Positions 33,318 to 41,704 of a stretch of 64,000 nt of DNA are shown piece by piece; positions within the stretch are counted from its first letter, which is position 1, and every line of letters starts with the position of its first letter. The notes under the pieces are model-generated. The model was not told the origin of the DNA. It was given only the letters and a program-made list of their open reading frames with translations, and made no database searches. Source of the stretch: an uncultured Oscillospiraceae bacterium (GTDB lineage Bacteria > Bacillota > Clostridia > Oscillospirales > Oscillospiraceae); the NCBI GenBank assembly GCA_947631395.1, contig CANRLF010000005.1, positions 1 to 64,000 of the forward strand, in the 5' to 3' direction. Position numbers and translations under genes: made by a program.

Positions 33318-34587
33318 CCGCGTCCCTCCAGGCTATCTTCCCGTCCGCCAGAGTCATAAGGCATTTTCCCCTGACGCGCCACCCCGCGAAGGGCGTGGCC
33401 CGGCCCATGGATAAAAATTCCGACGGGTCTATCGTAAATTCCCGCTCCAGGTCGAATATGGCGATATTCGCCATTTCACCCGGCTCTATCCTCCCGCCGG
33501 GGAGGCCGAACCTCCTGGCCGGCGCCGAGCTCATAAGCTCTATGAGCCGCTGAAGGCTGGTGATATTCCCGAGTACGAGCTTGGTGTACAGCACCGGGAA
33601 GGCGCACTCAAGGCCCACGATGCCGTTGAGGCTCCCGGCAAGTCCCCCTGACTTCTCCTCCGGCGAGTGCGGGGCGTGGTCGGTGGCTATCATGTCCACC
33701 GTCCCGTCGCATATCCCCTCGATAAGGGCCTCCCGGTCCTCCTCGGACCTTATTGGCGGGTTCATCCTGAACCCCCCGTCGTCCCGCAGGTCCTTATCCG
33801 TCAGGGTGAGGTAGTGGGGCCCCGTCTCGCATGTCACGTCCAGGCCCTCGAATTTGGCGAGCCTCACAAGACCCACAGTCTCTTTTGTGGACACGTGGCA
33901 CACGTGGTATTTACATCCGGTTTCCCGGACGAGCTCCAGGTCCCGTTCCACCTGCCGCCACTCGCTTTCCGGGTCGTTGCCGATAAGGCCGTGGGCCTTG
34001 GCGTACTCCCCGCTGTTCACGGCCCAGCCCTTTTTGAGAAGGCCCTCGTCCTCGGCGTGGGCCACGATAGGCCGGCCGAGATCCCGGGCCGCCTCCATAG
34101 CCAGGCGCATCATGTCCTCGGACTGTACACCCCGGCCGTCGTCGGAAAAGCCCGCCACATATGGGGCCATGGCCTCCATATCCGCAAGCTCCCCGCCGCG
34201 CTCTCCGCGGGTTATGGCCCCGTAGGGCCTCACCGTCACGGCGGCGTCGCGCTCTATGATGTCAAGCTGTTTTTTGAGATTTTCCCCGCTATCCGGCACC
34301 GGCTTTAAATTGGGCATGGAGCATACTGCCGTATACCCGCCCCGGGCCGCCGCCAGGGTCCCGGTGCGGACGGTCTCCTTGTACTCAAACCCCGGCTCCC
34401 GCAGGTGCACGTGGGGGTCGACCAGCCCCGGGAGGGCGCAAGCGCCCTGAAAATCAAAAACGGCAGCGTCACCGCCAACGAAAAGGCCAGAGCCCATGGC
34501 GGCAACGGTGCCATTGTCGATCAGTATGTCCGCCCGCTGAAAGGCGTTCTTATAGTAGACGTTGAGATTTTTGAGAAGATATTTCAT
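33310..34587 (-). CDS. pyrC: Dihydroorotase
   Basis: A 425-residue class I zinc amidohydrolase that cyclises carbamoyl aspartate. The metal ligands are in DPHVHLREPG, the HxxxH-type region YHVCHVSTKE, and MIATDHAPHSPEEK. Length is standard for this class. It is the first pyr gene of the set and overlaps pyrK by eight bases. GGAGGTCAC precedes ATG. There is no separate promoter obvious in the 59 bases that separate it from the aminotransferase gene, only a GC hairpin, so the pyr genes may be co-transcribed with it. Confidence 0.96.
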   Translation of the reverse strand: MKYLLKNLNVYYKNAFQRADILIDNGTVAAMGSGLFVGGDAAVFDFQGACALPGLVDPHVHLREPGFEYKETVRTGTLAAARGGYTAVCSMPNLKPVPDSGENLKKQLDIIERDAAVTVRPYGAITRGERGGELADMEAMAPYVAGFSDDGRGVQSEDMMRLAMEAARDLGRPIVAHAEDEGLLKKGWAVNSGEYAKAHGLIGNDPESEWRQVERDLELVRETGCKYHVCHVSTKETVGLVRLAKFEGLDVTCETGPHYLTLTDKDLRDDGGFRMNPPIRSEEDREALIEGICDGTVDMIATDHAPHSPEEKSGGLAGSLNGIVGLECAFPVLYTKLVLGNITSLQRLIELMSSAPARRFGLPGGRIEPGEMANIAIFDLEREFTIDPSEFLSMGRATPFAGWRVRGKCLMTLADGKIAWRDADV

Positions 34588-34618
34588 GTGACCTCCGTGT
34601 GGGGGATTTGTCAGCGCC

Positions 34619-34641
34619 GTGGGCCGCCGTGAGGGCGGCCC
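34619..34641. repeat. GC hairpin ahead of pyrC
   Basis: GGGCCGCC and GGCGGCCC around a 5-base loop in the gap between the aminotransferase gene and pyrC. T-run follows only on the plus strand, so for the minus-strand transcript it is not a normal terminator. It may be a processing or stability hairpin. Confidence 0.5.
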
Positions 34642-34646
34642 GATTT

Positions 34647-35897
34647 TTACGAATGTCTGTCCTTTACCACCCTGAAGGCCTCGTCCGCCACCTCTATGGT
34701 CTCGGCGATGTCCTTATCCGTAAGGCTCGCGTTGATGAAGTGGTTGTGGTGGTTTGTGAAGAAAACGCCGCGCTTGACGCACTCGGCTATCCACTCCTGA
34801 TGGAGCATCAGGGTTGGGTCGTCGGCGATGCGCAGATAAAAGAGGCTCGGAACGCCGGAAACGTGCAGATCGTAGCCGTATTTCAGGGCCGTGTTTATAA
34901 GGCCGTTTTTGAGCTTCGTGCCCTTGTCGATGAGAAGCTGAGGGCAGCCCAGCTTTTTCATCTTGTTTATACAGGCGATCCCCGCGGCGAAGGGCACGGC
35001 GCTCATCCAGTAGGAGCCCGTGTAGCTTAAGGAGGATACGGAGCTTTTCAGAAAGTCCCGCCCGCACAGGGCCGACACGTTGTAGCCGTTCGCCAGGGCC
35101 TTGCAGAAGCATATCAGATCGGCCTTGAAGCCGAAATAGTGGTCGGAGCCCGCAATGTCCAGTCTGAACCCGGCCCGGACGTCGTCGATTATGAGCACCG
35201 TCCCCGTGTCGTCACAGAGCTTACGGACCTTCCTCCAAAAGCCCGTGGCCGGCAGCTCGTTGTCCGCGAAGTTCCCGTGCATATAGGGCTGAGCGATTAT
35301 TGCCGCGATCTCGCCCTTGTTTTGCTCAAAGACCTCCTGGAGCCCGTCAAAGTCGTTCCAGGTCACGTATATGTTGTTGGCCACGTCCTCCTCCAGGACG
35401 CCCGCGTAGTCGATCTTCTGGGTCCAGGGGGACACTCCGTGGTAGTAGCCCTTGAAGAACACTATCTTCTTCCGGTGGGTGTAGGCCCTTGCGGTCATCA
35501 CGGCGCAGGTGGTCACGTCATTGCCGTTCTTCGCGAAAAACGCCCAGTCCGCCGAGGCCACGGTGTCCACCAACAGATCGGCGAAATCTATCATCACGGA
35601 GCTCGGCAGAGTCGTGCAGTCGGCGAGCTTCCGCTGCTTGGCCGCCGCCTCGTCCACGTCCGGGTCGTTGTAGCCCAGCACGTTGGGGCCATAGGCGCAC
35701 ATGTAGTCGATGAACTTGTTCCCGTCCAGATCCCACAGATAGCTGCCCTGGGCCCTGGAGGCATAGAAGGGGAAGGCCTCCACCGGCACATAGCACCCCT
35801 CCGTGGGGCCCTGGTGGCCGTAGATGCCCGAGGGTATTATTTTGCAGGCCCGCTCAAAGGCCGCCCGGGATTTGGGATATTCGTAGACCTTTCTCAT
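34647..35897 (-). CDS. Class III aminotransferase (glutamate-1-semialdehyde aminomutase-like)
   Basis: A 416-residue PLP enzyme of the HemL/ornithine aminotransferase fold. YLWDLDGNKFIDYMCAYGP is the N-terminal substrate region, IIDDVRAGFRLD binds the cofactor ring, and Lys in FCKALANGYNVSAL forms the Schiff base. No other heme genes are near, so a glutamate semialdehyde role is doubtful; many anaerobes use such enzymes on other amino ketones. Start MRKVYEYPKS has GAGGTGAGAG upstream. It is 11 bases after the SCP2-like gene and leads into the pyrimidine operon. Confidence 0.88.
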   Translation of the reverse strand: MRKVYEYPKSRAAFERACKIIPSGIYGHQGPTEGCYVPVEAFPFYASRAQGSYLWDLDGNKFIDYMCAYGPNVLGYNDPDVDEAAAKQRKLADCTTLPSSVMIDFADLLVDTVASADWAFFAKNGNDVTTCAVMTARAYTHRKKIVFFKGYYHGVSPWTQKIDYAGVLEEDVANNIYVTWNDFDGLQEVFEQNKGEIAAIIAQPYMHGNFADNELPATGFWRKVRKLCDDTGTVLIIDDVRAGFRLDIAGSDHYFGFKADLICFCKALANGYNVSALCGRDFLKSSVSSLSYTGSYWMSAVPFAAGIACINKMKKLGCPQLLIDKGTKLKNGLINTALKYGYDLHVSGVPSLFYLRIADDPTLMLHQEWIAECVKRGVFFTNHHNHFINASLTDKDIAETIEVADEAFRVVKDRHS

Positions 35898-35908
35898 ACT
35901 CTCACCTC

Positions 35909-36661
35909 TCACGCCAAATACATGGATACTCTGTCCAGCATACGGTTCACGTTGTCCACCATGGAGATCATCCCGCCTATCCGCACCTTGCCGAGACCCA
36001 CGCACTCCACGGCGTTGACCTTCCCGTCAAAGAGCTCCCGTGCGCTTTTCATGGTGGAGAAGGTCATGTAGCTCATGGGGTGCTCGCATATCTCATGTAC
36101 CGCCGTAAGCCGGTGATCCCTGACGTGTAAGTACCCCTCGGGGCCGCCGTCGATGGCTATCCTCACGTCCCCGTCCACCACGTATGAGGCGGAGGCCCGG
36201 CCTATCCTGTCCTCATTGCCGACCTGGGCGATGGCGTCGAGGATGAGGTGGAACATTATGTTCGTGCTTATCTCAAAAAATTGCGGGTCCTCCAGTGCCC
36301 CCTCGGCGGGGCGGAGGTACGCGGTGAGCTTGTCCGTCAGCTTCGTAAACTCCCTGAGGAGGAAGCCGACCTTCGTAAAGCCCTTTGACGGGATGGGCGT
36401 CACCGTCCCGTCGATAAGGCCGTTGAATTTTTTACAGGAGCCGAAGGGCAGCTTTATATCGCACCTGTCAACGCCGGGAGTCACGGAGCATACGCCGTTT
36501 TCAAACCGTATCGTCCCCTCCGGGCCGTCCTTGACGCAGATGCCTATCGAGATGTTTTTGTGCTCGATGAGCTTCCAGCACTCCCCGTCAAGCCGGCAGA
36601 GCTCCGAAAGCCCGCCCAGCACGGCGAAGAGATTTATATAAGCCAGGGCCCTCTCATCCAT
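35909..36661 (-). CDS. SCP2-like hypothetical protein
   Basis: A 250-residue soluble protein. The C-terminal half (TFSTMKSARELFDGKVNAVEC, then GKVRIGGMISMVDNVNRMLD) resembles the SCP2 sterol-carrier fold, a hydrophobic-ligand pocket often attached to enzymes. The N-terminal half may be a diverged second copy of the same fold (IRFENGVCSVTPGVDRCDIK, GCGT-like loop VTPIPSKGF). Function unknown. Start MDERALAYIN has GGAGGCGGG upstream. It is co-transcribed with the aminotransferase from a good promoter and may bind the substrate or product of that enzyme; that is inference. Confidence 0.6.
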   Translation of the reverse strand: MDERALAYINLFAVLGGLSELCRLDGECWKLIEHKNISIGICVKDGPEGTIRFENGVCSVTPGVDRCDIKLPFGSCKKFNGLIDGTVTPIPSKGFTKVGFLLREFTKLTDKLTAYLRPAEGALEDPQFFEISTNIMFHLILDAIAQVGNEDRIGRASASYVVDGDVRIAIDGGPEGYLHVRDHRLTAVHEICEHPMSYMTFSTMKSARELFDGKVNAVECVGLGKVRIGGMISMVDNVNRMLDRVSMYLA

Positions 36662-36692
36662 ACTTCCCGCCTCCAAACGCATAATTGCATAT

Positions 36693-36721
36693 ATTATAAA
36701 TGTTTTCCCTTAGCATTTCAA
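36693..36721 (-). promoter_or_regulatory. Promoter of the SCP2-aminotransferase(-pyr) operon
   Basis: TTGAAA, 17 bases, TATAAT on the minus strand, about 25 bases before the start of transcription distance to the SCP2-like gene. It may drive the pyr genes too, as I see none nearer to pyrC. Confidence 0.75.
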
Positions 36722-36804
36722 GCCCCGGGAGAAAATTATGGCCACATTCTTCCCGGCAACCGTCCCGCCCGTGAAAACCGCCTGGCCGGCCTTGCGGTAC
36801 GGGC

Positions 36805-37692
36805 TCAAATAACGCCGGTGAGGTCAAATTCCGGCGTGTACTCCTCCTTCGCGGAGGAGAGCTCCTGGTAAAAGCCGTCCTCTATGCCCCGCCGTTCCAT
36901 ATACTCCACGGCCTCGGTGTATTCCTCCGGCGTAAGCCTCCGGGCGATCTCCGGGAAATCCCCGGCCCGGCCCATGGGCGTGTACTGGCTCATCAGCGAG
37001 AAGAGCGCCTGCCCGGGGCCGAAGGTATCCGCCACCCAGTCGATGACGGCCCTTGTGTTCTCAAGGGCATTGGGCAGTACAAGGTGCCTTATAATGACCC
37101 CGCTTTTTATAAGCCCATCCCCGTCCAGGACATATGGGCCCCGCTGGCGGTACATCTCCATTATAGCCGCCCGGGCGATCTCGGGGTAGTCCGGGGCCGA
37201 TGAGTACCTCCCCGCGATGGCGGCGCCGGCGTATTTCATGTCCGGCAGATAAACCTGCACGCGCCCCTCCAGCCTTTTCAGCGTCTCGACGGACTCATAC
37301 CCCGAGGAGTTCCACACCACCGGCACCGGCAGGGGATCCGCCAGACTCTCCAGCACCGCGTCGATAAAGTGCCCCGCGGTCACAAGGTTTATGTTATGTA
37401 CGCCCTTTTCTATGAGCTCAAAATATATCTCCCTCAGCCTCTCCGGCGTCACCGCGACGCCCTGTTCCCCACGGGAGAGCCGGTAATTCTGGCAGTAGAC
37501 GCACCGAAGGGCGCACCCGGAGAAAAACACCGTCCCACTGCCTCGCTCCCCCGAAACCGGCGGCTCCTCCCACATATGCGGCGCGGCCCGGGCCACCCGG
37601 GCGGTAAGGCCCTGACCGCATACGCCGTGCCCCGCGGACTCCTCCCGGAGCGCCCCGCAGGCCCTGGGACATATGTTACAATAAAATAGCAT
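36805..37692 (-). CDS. Radical SAM protein, PflA-like
   Basis: A 295-residue radical SAM enzyme. The cluster motif is FSGCALRCVYCQNY (CxxxCxxC); the N-terminus adds a Cys-rich segment (FYCNICPRACGAL) typical of the group of PflA-related proteins with an N-terminal zinc-like knuckle. These have been linked to activation of glycyl-radical enzymes or to other uncharacterised reactions. No glycyl-radical partner lies nearby. Start MLFYCNICP has GGGAGG eight bases upstream. It is divergent from the hydroxyacid dehydrogenase gene, with overlapping promoters. Confidence 0.85.
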   Translation of the reverse strand: MLFYCNICPRACGALREESAGHGVCGQGLTARVARAAPHMWEEPPVSGERGSGTVFFSGCALRCVYCQNYRLSRGEQGVAVTPERLREIYFELIEKGVHNINLVTAGHFIDAVLESLADPLPVPVVWNSSGYESVETLKRLEGRVQVYLPDMKYAGAAIAGRYSSAPDYPEIARAAIMEMYRQRGPYVLDGDGLIKSGVIIRHLVLPNALENTRAVIDWVADTFGPGQALFSLMSQYTPMGRAGDFPEIARRLTPEEYTEAVEYMERRGIEDGFYQELSSAKEEYTPEFDLTGVI

Positions 37693-37709
37693 AAGATTTG
37701 CCTCCCGCA

Positions 37710-37738
37710 TTGACCTTCTTGACTTACAGGATTATAAT
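37710..37738 (+). promoter_or_regulatory. Promoter of 2-hydroxyacid dehydrogenase
   Basis: TTGACC, 17 bases, TATAAT on the plus strand; its -10 overlaps that of the opposite promoter. Confidence 0.75.
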
Positions 37739-37762
37739 ACTGGTTGTGAAAATCCCTGTCAA
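37734..37762 (-). promoter_or_regulatory. Promoter of radical SAM gene
   Basis: TTGACA, 17 bases, TATTAT on the minus strand. It is interlocked with the plus-strand promoter at 37710-37738, so the two should exclude one another. Confidence 0.7.
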
Positions 37763-37773
37763 GGAGGTTCGTT

Positions 37774-38745
37774 ATGAAGATAGTCATTCTGGACGGCCAC
37801 ACGGAAAATCCGGGGGACCTGAGCTGGTCCGGCTTTGAGGAGCTTGGGGCCGTGACGGTCTATGACCGGACGCCTAAATTTGACGACGCCGAGATAATCC
37901 GCCGTATCGGCGACGCGGACGTGGTCATAACGAATAAGACTCCTGTACGGGCCGCGGCCCTGGACGCCTGCCCCACCGTAAAATACGTGGGCCTTCTCTC
38001 CACCGGTATCGACGTGTGCGATTGCGCCCACGCCGCCAGCCGCGGCATCCCGGTGAGCAACATCCCCGCTTACTCCACCATGGCGGTGGCCCAACACGCC
38101 ATTGCCCTGCTTTTGGAGATATGCTCCAAGGTCGGTATCCACTCCGCCGCCGTCCACCGTGGCGAGTGGCAGAGGTGCGAGGACTTCAGCTTCTGGGAGG
38201 CCCCGCTCATGGAGCTTGCGGGCCTGACTATGGGCATTGTCGGCTTCGGACAGATCGGCAGGGCCACCGGGAGGATCGCCCGGGCCCTGGGTATGCGCGT
38301 CCTTGCCACCGGCAGCCGCGAGACGGCCGAGGGCCGTGAGATCGGCGAGTATACTGACCTTGACACCCTGCTCCGAAAGTCCGACGTGGTGTCCCTCCAC
38401 TGCCCCTTAAAGGACGAGACCCGCGGGCTCATCAATAAGGACACCGTCGCCAAAATGAAGGACGGGGCTATTCTCATAAACACGGGCCGCGGGGGACTGG
38501 TGGACGAGGCGGCACTGGCCTCGGCCCTCAAGTCCGGCAAGCTCTACGCCGCGGGAGTGGACGTGGTGTCCGTGGAGCCCATATTGCCGGATAACCCGCT
38601 TCTTGACTGTGACAACTGCCTCATAACCCCCCACGTGGCCTGGACGCCCCGGACCTGCCGCCAGCGTGTGATGGACATAGCGGTGAACAATCTGCGGTCA
38701 TATATGGCGGGGAAGCCCGAAAACGTAGTTAACGGCGTGAAGTGA
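37774..38745 (+). CDS. D-2-hydroxyacid dehydrogenase (NAD-dependent)
   Basis: A 323-residue enzyme that interconverts 2-oxoacids and D-2-hydroxyacids, like hydroxypyruvate or glyoxylate reductase. The NAD fold is GIVGFGQIGRATGRIA; catalytic residues are Arg in INTGRGGLVDEAAL, Glu in DVVSVEPILPDN and His in ITPHVAW. The length is standard. AAGGAGG precedes the ATG. It stands alone with its own promoter; substrate preference cannot be set from sequence. Confidence 0.92.
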   Translation: MKIVILDGHTENPGDLSWSGFEELGAVTVYDRTPKFDDAEIIRRIGDADVVITNKTPVRAAALDACPTVKYVGLLSTGIDVCDCAHAASRGIPVSNIPAYSTMAVAQHAIALLLEICSKVGIHSAAVHRGEWQRCEDFSFWEAPLMELAGLTMGIVGFGQIGRATGRIARALGMRVLATGSRETAEGREIGEYTDLDTLLRKSDVVSLHCPLKDETRGLINKDTVAKMKDGAILINTGRGGLVDEAALASALKSGKLYAAGVDVVSVEPILPDNPLLDCDNCLITPHVAWTPRTCRQRVMDIAVNNLRSYMAGKPENVVNGVK

Positions 38746-38859
38746 CCGCCCCTCGCGGCATGGAGCCGGAGGGATATTTTCATTAAATTTAAATTTTTTC
38801 CTTTTTCGCGCAATAAAACCCCTTTCCCGCGCATTACTTCATCGACAGGAGTGAGAGAC

Positions 38860-39417
38860 ATGGAGGATCTGGTCAAAGAGCCCGACGCGGAGGCGGCCGA
38901 ACTCGAGCGGCTGCTTTCGAATATCGGGACAGGCGACAGAGAGGCCCTTGGCGAGCTTTATACCCGTACCCACGCGGCGGTATACGCCCTGGCCCTTTCC
39001 GTAATGGCGAACGCCCACGACGCCGAGGAGATATGTCACGACGCGTATCTGCGGATCTGGGATTACGCCTCCTCCTACAAGGCCAAGGGCTCGCCCATGG
39101 CGTGGATAATGGCGGTGACCAGGAACCTGTGCCTCATGGAGCTTCGGCGCAAAAAGCGCCGCAAGGACATGAGCGAGGACGAGTGGAACGCCATCCCCGC
39201 CGACAGCCGCGGCCTTGACGCCGAGGACCGGGCCCTTTTGCAGTGGGCCCTGGGCTCCCTTGACGGCCCGTCCCGCCAGATAGTCCTCCTCCACGCCGTG
39301 GCCGGGCTCAAGCACCGGGAGATCGCCAAGCTCCTGGGCCTTCCCCAGAACACGGTCCTGTCGAAGTACAGCCGCGCCATAGCGAAAATGCGCGCGGGAC
39401 TTGAGAAAGGAGAGTGA
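38860..39417 (+). CDS. ECF-type RNA polymerase sigma factor
   Basis: A 185-residue sigma factor with region 2 (HDAEEICHDAYLRIWDYASSY) and region 4 (VAGLKHREIAKLLGLPQNTV, SKYSRAIAKMR). It directs RNA polymerase to an envelope-stress regulon, normally including its own promoter. The ATG has AGGAG ten bases upstream; a GTG three codons earlier overlaps that site. The next gene, an RsgI-like membrane anti-sigma factor, follows almost at once, so the two are a sigma/anti-sigma pair. Confidence 0.93.
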   Translation: MEDLVKEPDAEAAELERLLSNIGTGDREALGELYTRTHAAVYALALSVMANAHDAEEICHDAYLRIWDYASSYKAKGSPMAWIMAVTRNLCLMELRRKKRRKDMSEDEWNAIPADSRGLDAEDRALLQWALGSLDGPSRQIVLLHAVAGLKHREIAKLLGLPQNTVLSKYSRAIAKMRAGLEKGE

Positions 39418-39422
39418 GTCCC

Positions 39423-41411
39423 ATGACAGATAAGGAAATAGAACTGAAGCTTAAGACCGCCATAGAGCGCACGGCCCCCGACGGGCTTACCAGGCTCCTC
39501 TCCGACATCGACAACGGGAAAGGAGACACTAAAATGGAAAATACGACTGTTCATAAGAAGAGAAACCGCTGGATCGGCGCTGTTGCCGCCATATTGGTCG
39601 TGGCCCTCATCGGCGGAGCCGGCGGATTTTATTACTCACGCAACATGGCCGTCGCCACCGTCGTATCCCTGGACGTGAACCCCAGCATCCAGCTGGAGGT
39701 CAACCGCTCCGAGAAGGTCCTGACCTGCTCCGGCCTCAACGACGAGGGTCGGGAGATCCTCGCCTCAATGAACGGCGGGGCCGACTTGGAGGGCTCCAAG
39801 CTCAACGTGGCCGTCAACGCCATCGTGGGAGCCATCGTCCAGGCGGGGTATCTTGACAGCCTCAGCTCCGCCATCCTCATCTCCGTGGAGGACAACGACG
39901 CCGCCCGGGGCGAGCGCCTCCAGGCACAGCTCGTGGCCGAGGTGGACGGCGTCCTCCAGACCGCCGCCAACTCCGCCGGCGTCCTCAGCCAGTACCTTAC
40001 CGTGGATGCCGGACTCAATGAGCAGGCCCAGCAGAGTAACATCTCCGCCGGCAAGGCCGCTCTGGTCAATCAGGTGCTTAAGCTGAACGCCAACCTTGAT
40101 TTTAACGAGCTTGCCGCCCTCTCCGTTGAGGAGCTTCGGGACCTCATAAAGATCGGCGCCCCCGGTATGCCCATTGGGAGGACCGAGGCGGCCCGTATCG
40201 CCGAGGAATACGCCGGTACGGATGTCCTTGACATCATCACGCTCTATGATGTGGACCCGGAGCTTGACGACCCGGTGCCTCACTACGAGGTAGAGCTCCA
40301 TCTCGAAAGAGAATTTGACTACAAGATCCACGCCTTCACCGGCGAGGTCCTCTCCGGCGAGGCCAACATCACGGGCCGTGCCACCTCCCAGACGCCCCCC
40401 ACCACCGATACCTCCGCCCCCGGCATCACCGCTGAGGAGGCATTCAACGCCGCCGCCGCGTATTTCGCGTCAAATCACCCGGAGCTTACGGGCAATTTCC
40501 TGAACATCACGACGGAATGCGACAGGGACGACGGCCACTACGACGTGGAGTTCTGGTGCGACGGCTGCGAATTTGACTACGACGTGGACAGCCAGACCGG
40601 CGATATACTCCGGGAGGAGACAGACTACCGCTACACGCCCCCCGCGCCCACCGATCCCGCGCCTTCGACGCCCACCCAGCCTACCGACATCGGCGCTGAG
40701 GCCGCCAAGTCCGCGGCCCTTGCTCACGCGGGCCTTTCCGCAAATCAGGTCACGTTCATAAAGGCCCAGAAGGACTATGACGACGGCCGCGCGGTCTATG
40801 ACGTGGACTTCTACACCGCCGATACCGAGTACGACTATGAGATCGCCGCCGCCGACGGGGCCGTGGTGAAATACGAGACGGAAAAGCGCCCCGGTACCAC
40901 CGCGCCCACGACTCCCACCCAGCAGACCGACATCGGCGCCGACGCGGCAAAGGCGGCGGCCCTGAAGCGGGCGGGCATCGCCGACGCCTCCGGCGTCACC
41001 TGGATAAAATGCCAGCACGACTGGGACGACGGCTGGCAAAAGTACGAGCTTGAGTTTGAGTGCGGAGCCACGGTCTATGAGTGCGACGTAAACGCCACCA
41101 GCGGAGCCGTCACCAAATTCGAGTCCGAGCCCTGCGACAACCTGGCCCACCACCACAACGACGGGGCCAACCATAACGACGGCCAAAACTCCTCCGGAAA
41201 TACCGACATCGGCGCCGACGCGGCCAAAAACGCGGCCCTGAGCCACGCCGGCCTCTCCGAGAGCCAGGTCACCGGGCTTAAGTGCGAGCGTGACTGGGAC
41301 GACGGCCAGCTCACCTACGAGGTGGAGTTTAAGTCCGGCGGCTATGAGTACGAGTACAAGATCGCCGCCTCCACCGGCGCGGTCCTGGAGCACGATAAGG
41401 ACCGAGACTAA
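39423..41411 (+). CDS. RsgI-like anti-sigma factor with five PepSY-type repeats
   Basis: A 662-residue membrane protein. A short cytosolic part (~1-50) should hold the sigma factor; one helix follows (IGAVAAILVVALIGGAGGF). Outside, residues ~72-260 resemble the RsgI periplasmic core (VVSLDVNPSIQLEVN). Five PepSY-like units then follow, around 265-315, 340-410, 425-485, 500-560 and 595-655, the last three nearly regular (IGADAAKxAAL..AG, then WDDG and ATSGAV-type ends). Pro/Thr-rich linkers join them. PepSY domains are thought to inhibit proteases or sense the cell surface. Start ATG at nine bases from AAAGGAG; a GTG three codons before also fits (GTGA overlap). Confidence 0.88.
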   Translation: MTDKEIELKLKTAIERTAPDGLTRLLSDIDNGKGDTKMENTTVHKKRNRWIGAVAAILVVALIGGAGGFYYSRNMAVATVVSLDVNPSIQLEVNRSEKVLTCSGLNDEGREILASMNGGADLEGSKLNVAVNAIVGAIVQAGYLDSLSSAILISVEDNDAARGERLQAQLVAEVDGVLQTAANSAGVLSQYLTVDAGLNEQAQQSNISAGKAALVNQVLKLNANLDFNELAALSVEELRDLIKIGAPGMPIGRTEAARIAEEYAGTDVLDIITLYDVDPELDDPVPHYEVELHLEREFDYKIHAFTGEVLSGEANITGRATSQTPPTTDTSAPGITAEEAFNAAAAYFASNHPELTGNFLNITTECDRDDGHYDVEFWCDGCEFDYDVDSQTGDILREETDYRYTPPAPTDPAPSTPTQPTDIGAEAAKSAALAHAGLSANQVTFIKAQKDYDDGRAVYDVDFYTADTEYDYEIAAADGAVVKYETEKRPGTTAPTTPTQQTDIGADAAKAAALKRAGIADASGVTWIKCQHDWDDGWQKYELEFECGATVYECDVNATSGAVTKFESEPCDNLAHHHNDGANHNDGQNSSGNTDIGADAAKNAALSHAGLSESQVTGLKCERDWDDGQLTYEVEFKSGGYEYEYKIAASTGAVLEHDKDRD

Positions 41412-41433
41412 AAGATTTTCTCAAGACACAAAT

Positions 41434-41690
41434 ACGGCCCCTCCGACACGGAGGGGCCGTCAGCTTGTCAAAAAACTCAAATTTTATATTTTTTCCGACG
41501 ACATGTGCGTCGGAAAAAATCCCTTTTGTCGCCCAAGTGTGCCCCTTCGGGGCGCGCGCAGGGCGACAGCAGGGCAATTTTCTCTGAATTTCGCAAAATT
41601 CAGAGAAAATTGCCCGCACGTTTCCCTTGTCGGAAAAAGCCCGTCAGGGCTTTTTCGACAGTCTCACGGCCCCTCCGACACGGAGGGGCC
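41434..41690. repeat. Composite multi-hairpin element
   Basis: Six stem-loops in 257 bases: 41434-41460 (12 bp, loop ACA), 41489-41519 (12 bp), 41527-41568 (8 bp, enclosing GCCCC-TTC-GGGGC), 41572-41615 (20 bp perfect, loop CGCA), 41628-41660 (14 bp with one bulge), 41668-41690 (10 bp, loop ACA). The first and last are copies of the same hairpin, CGGCCCCTCCG-ACA-CGGAGGGGCC. It fills the gap between two convergent operons. The layout resembles BIME/REP or MITE-like elements; no gene inside. Confidence 0.8.
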
Positions 41691-41704
41691 ATATTTATAT
41701 GATG

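Noticed and set aside
40470-41393. Minus-strand 307-codon frame
   Set aside because: Shadow of the PepSY repeats; low-complexity Val/Gly/Leu.
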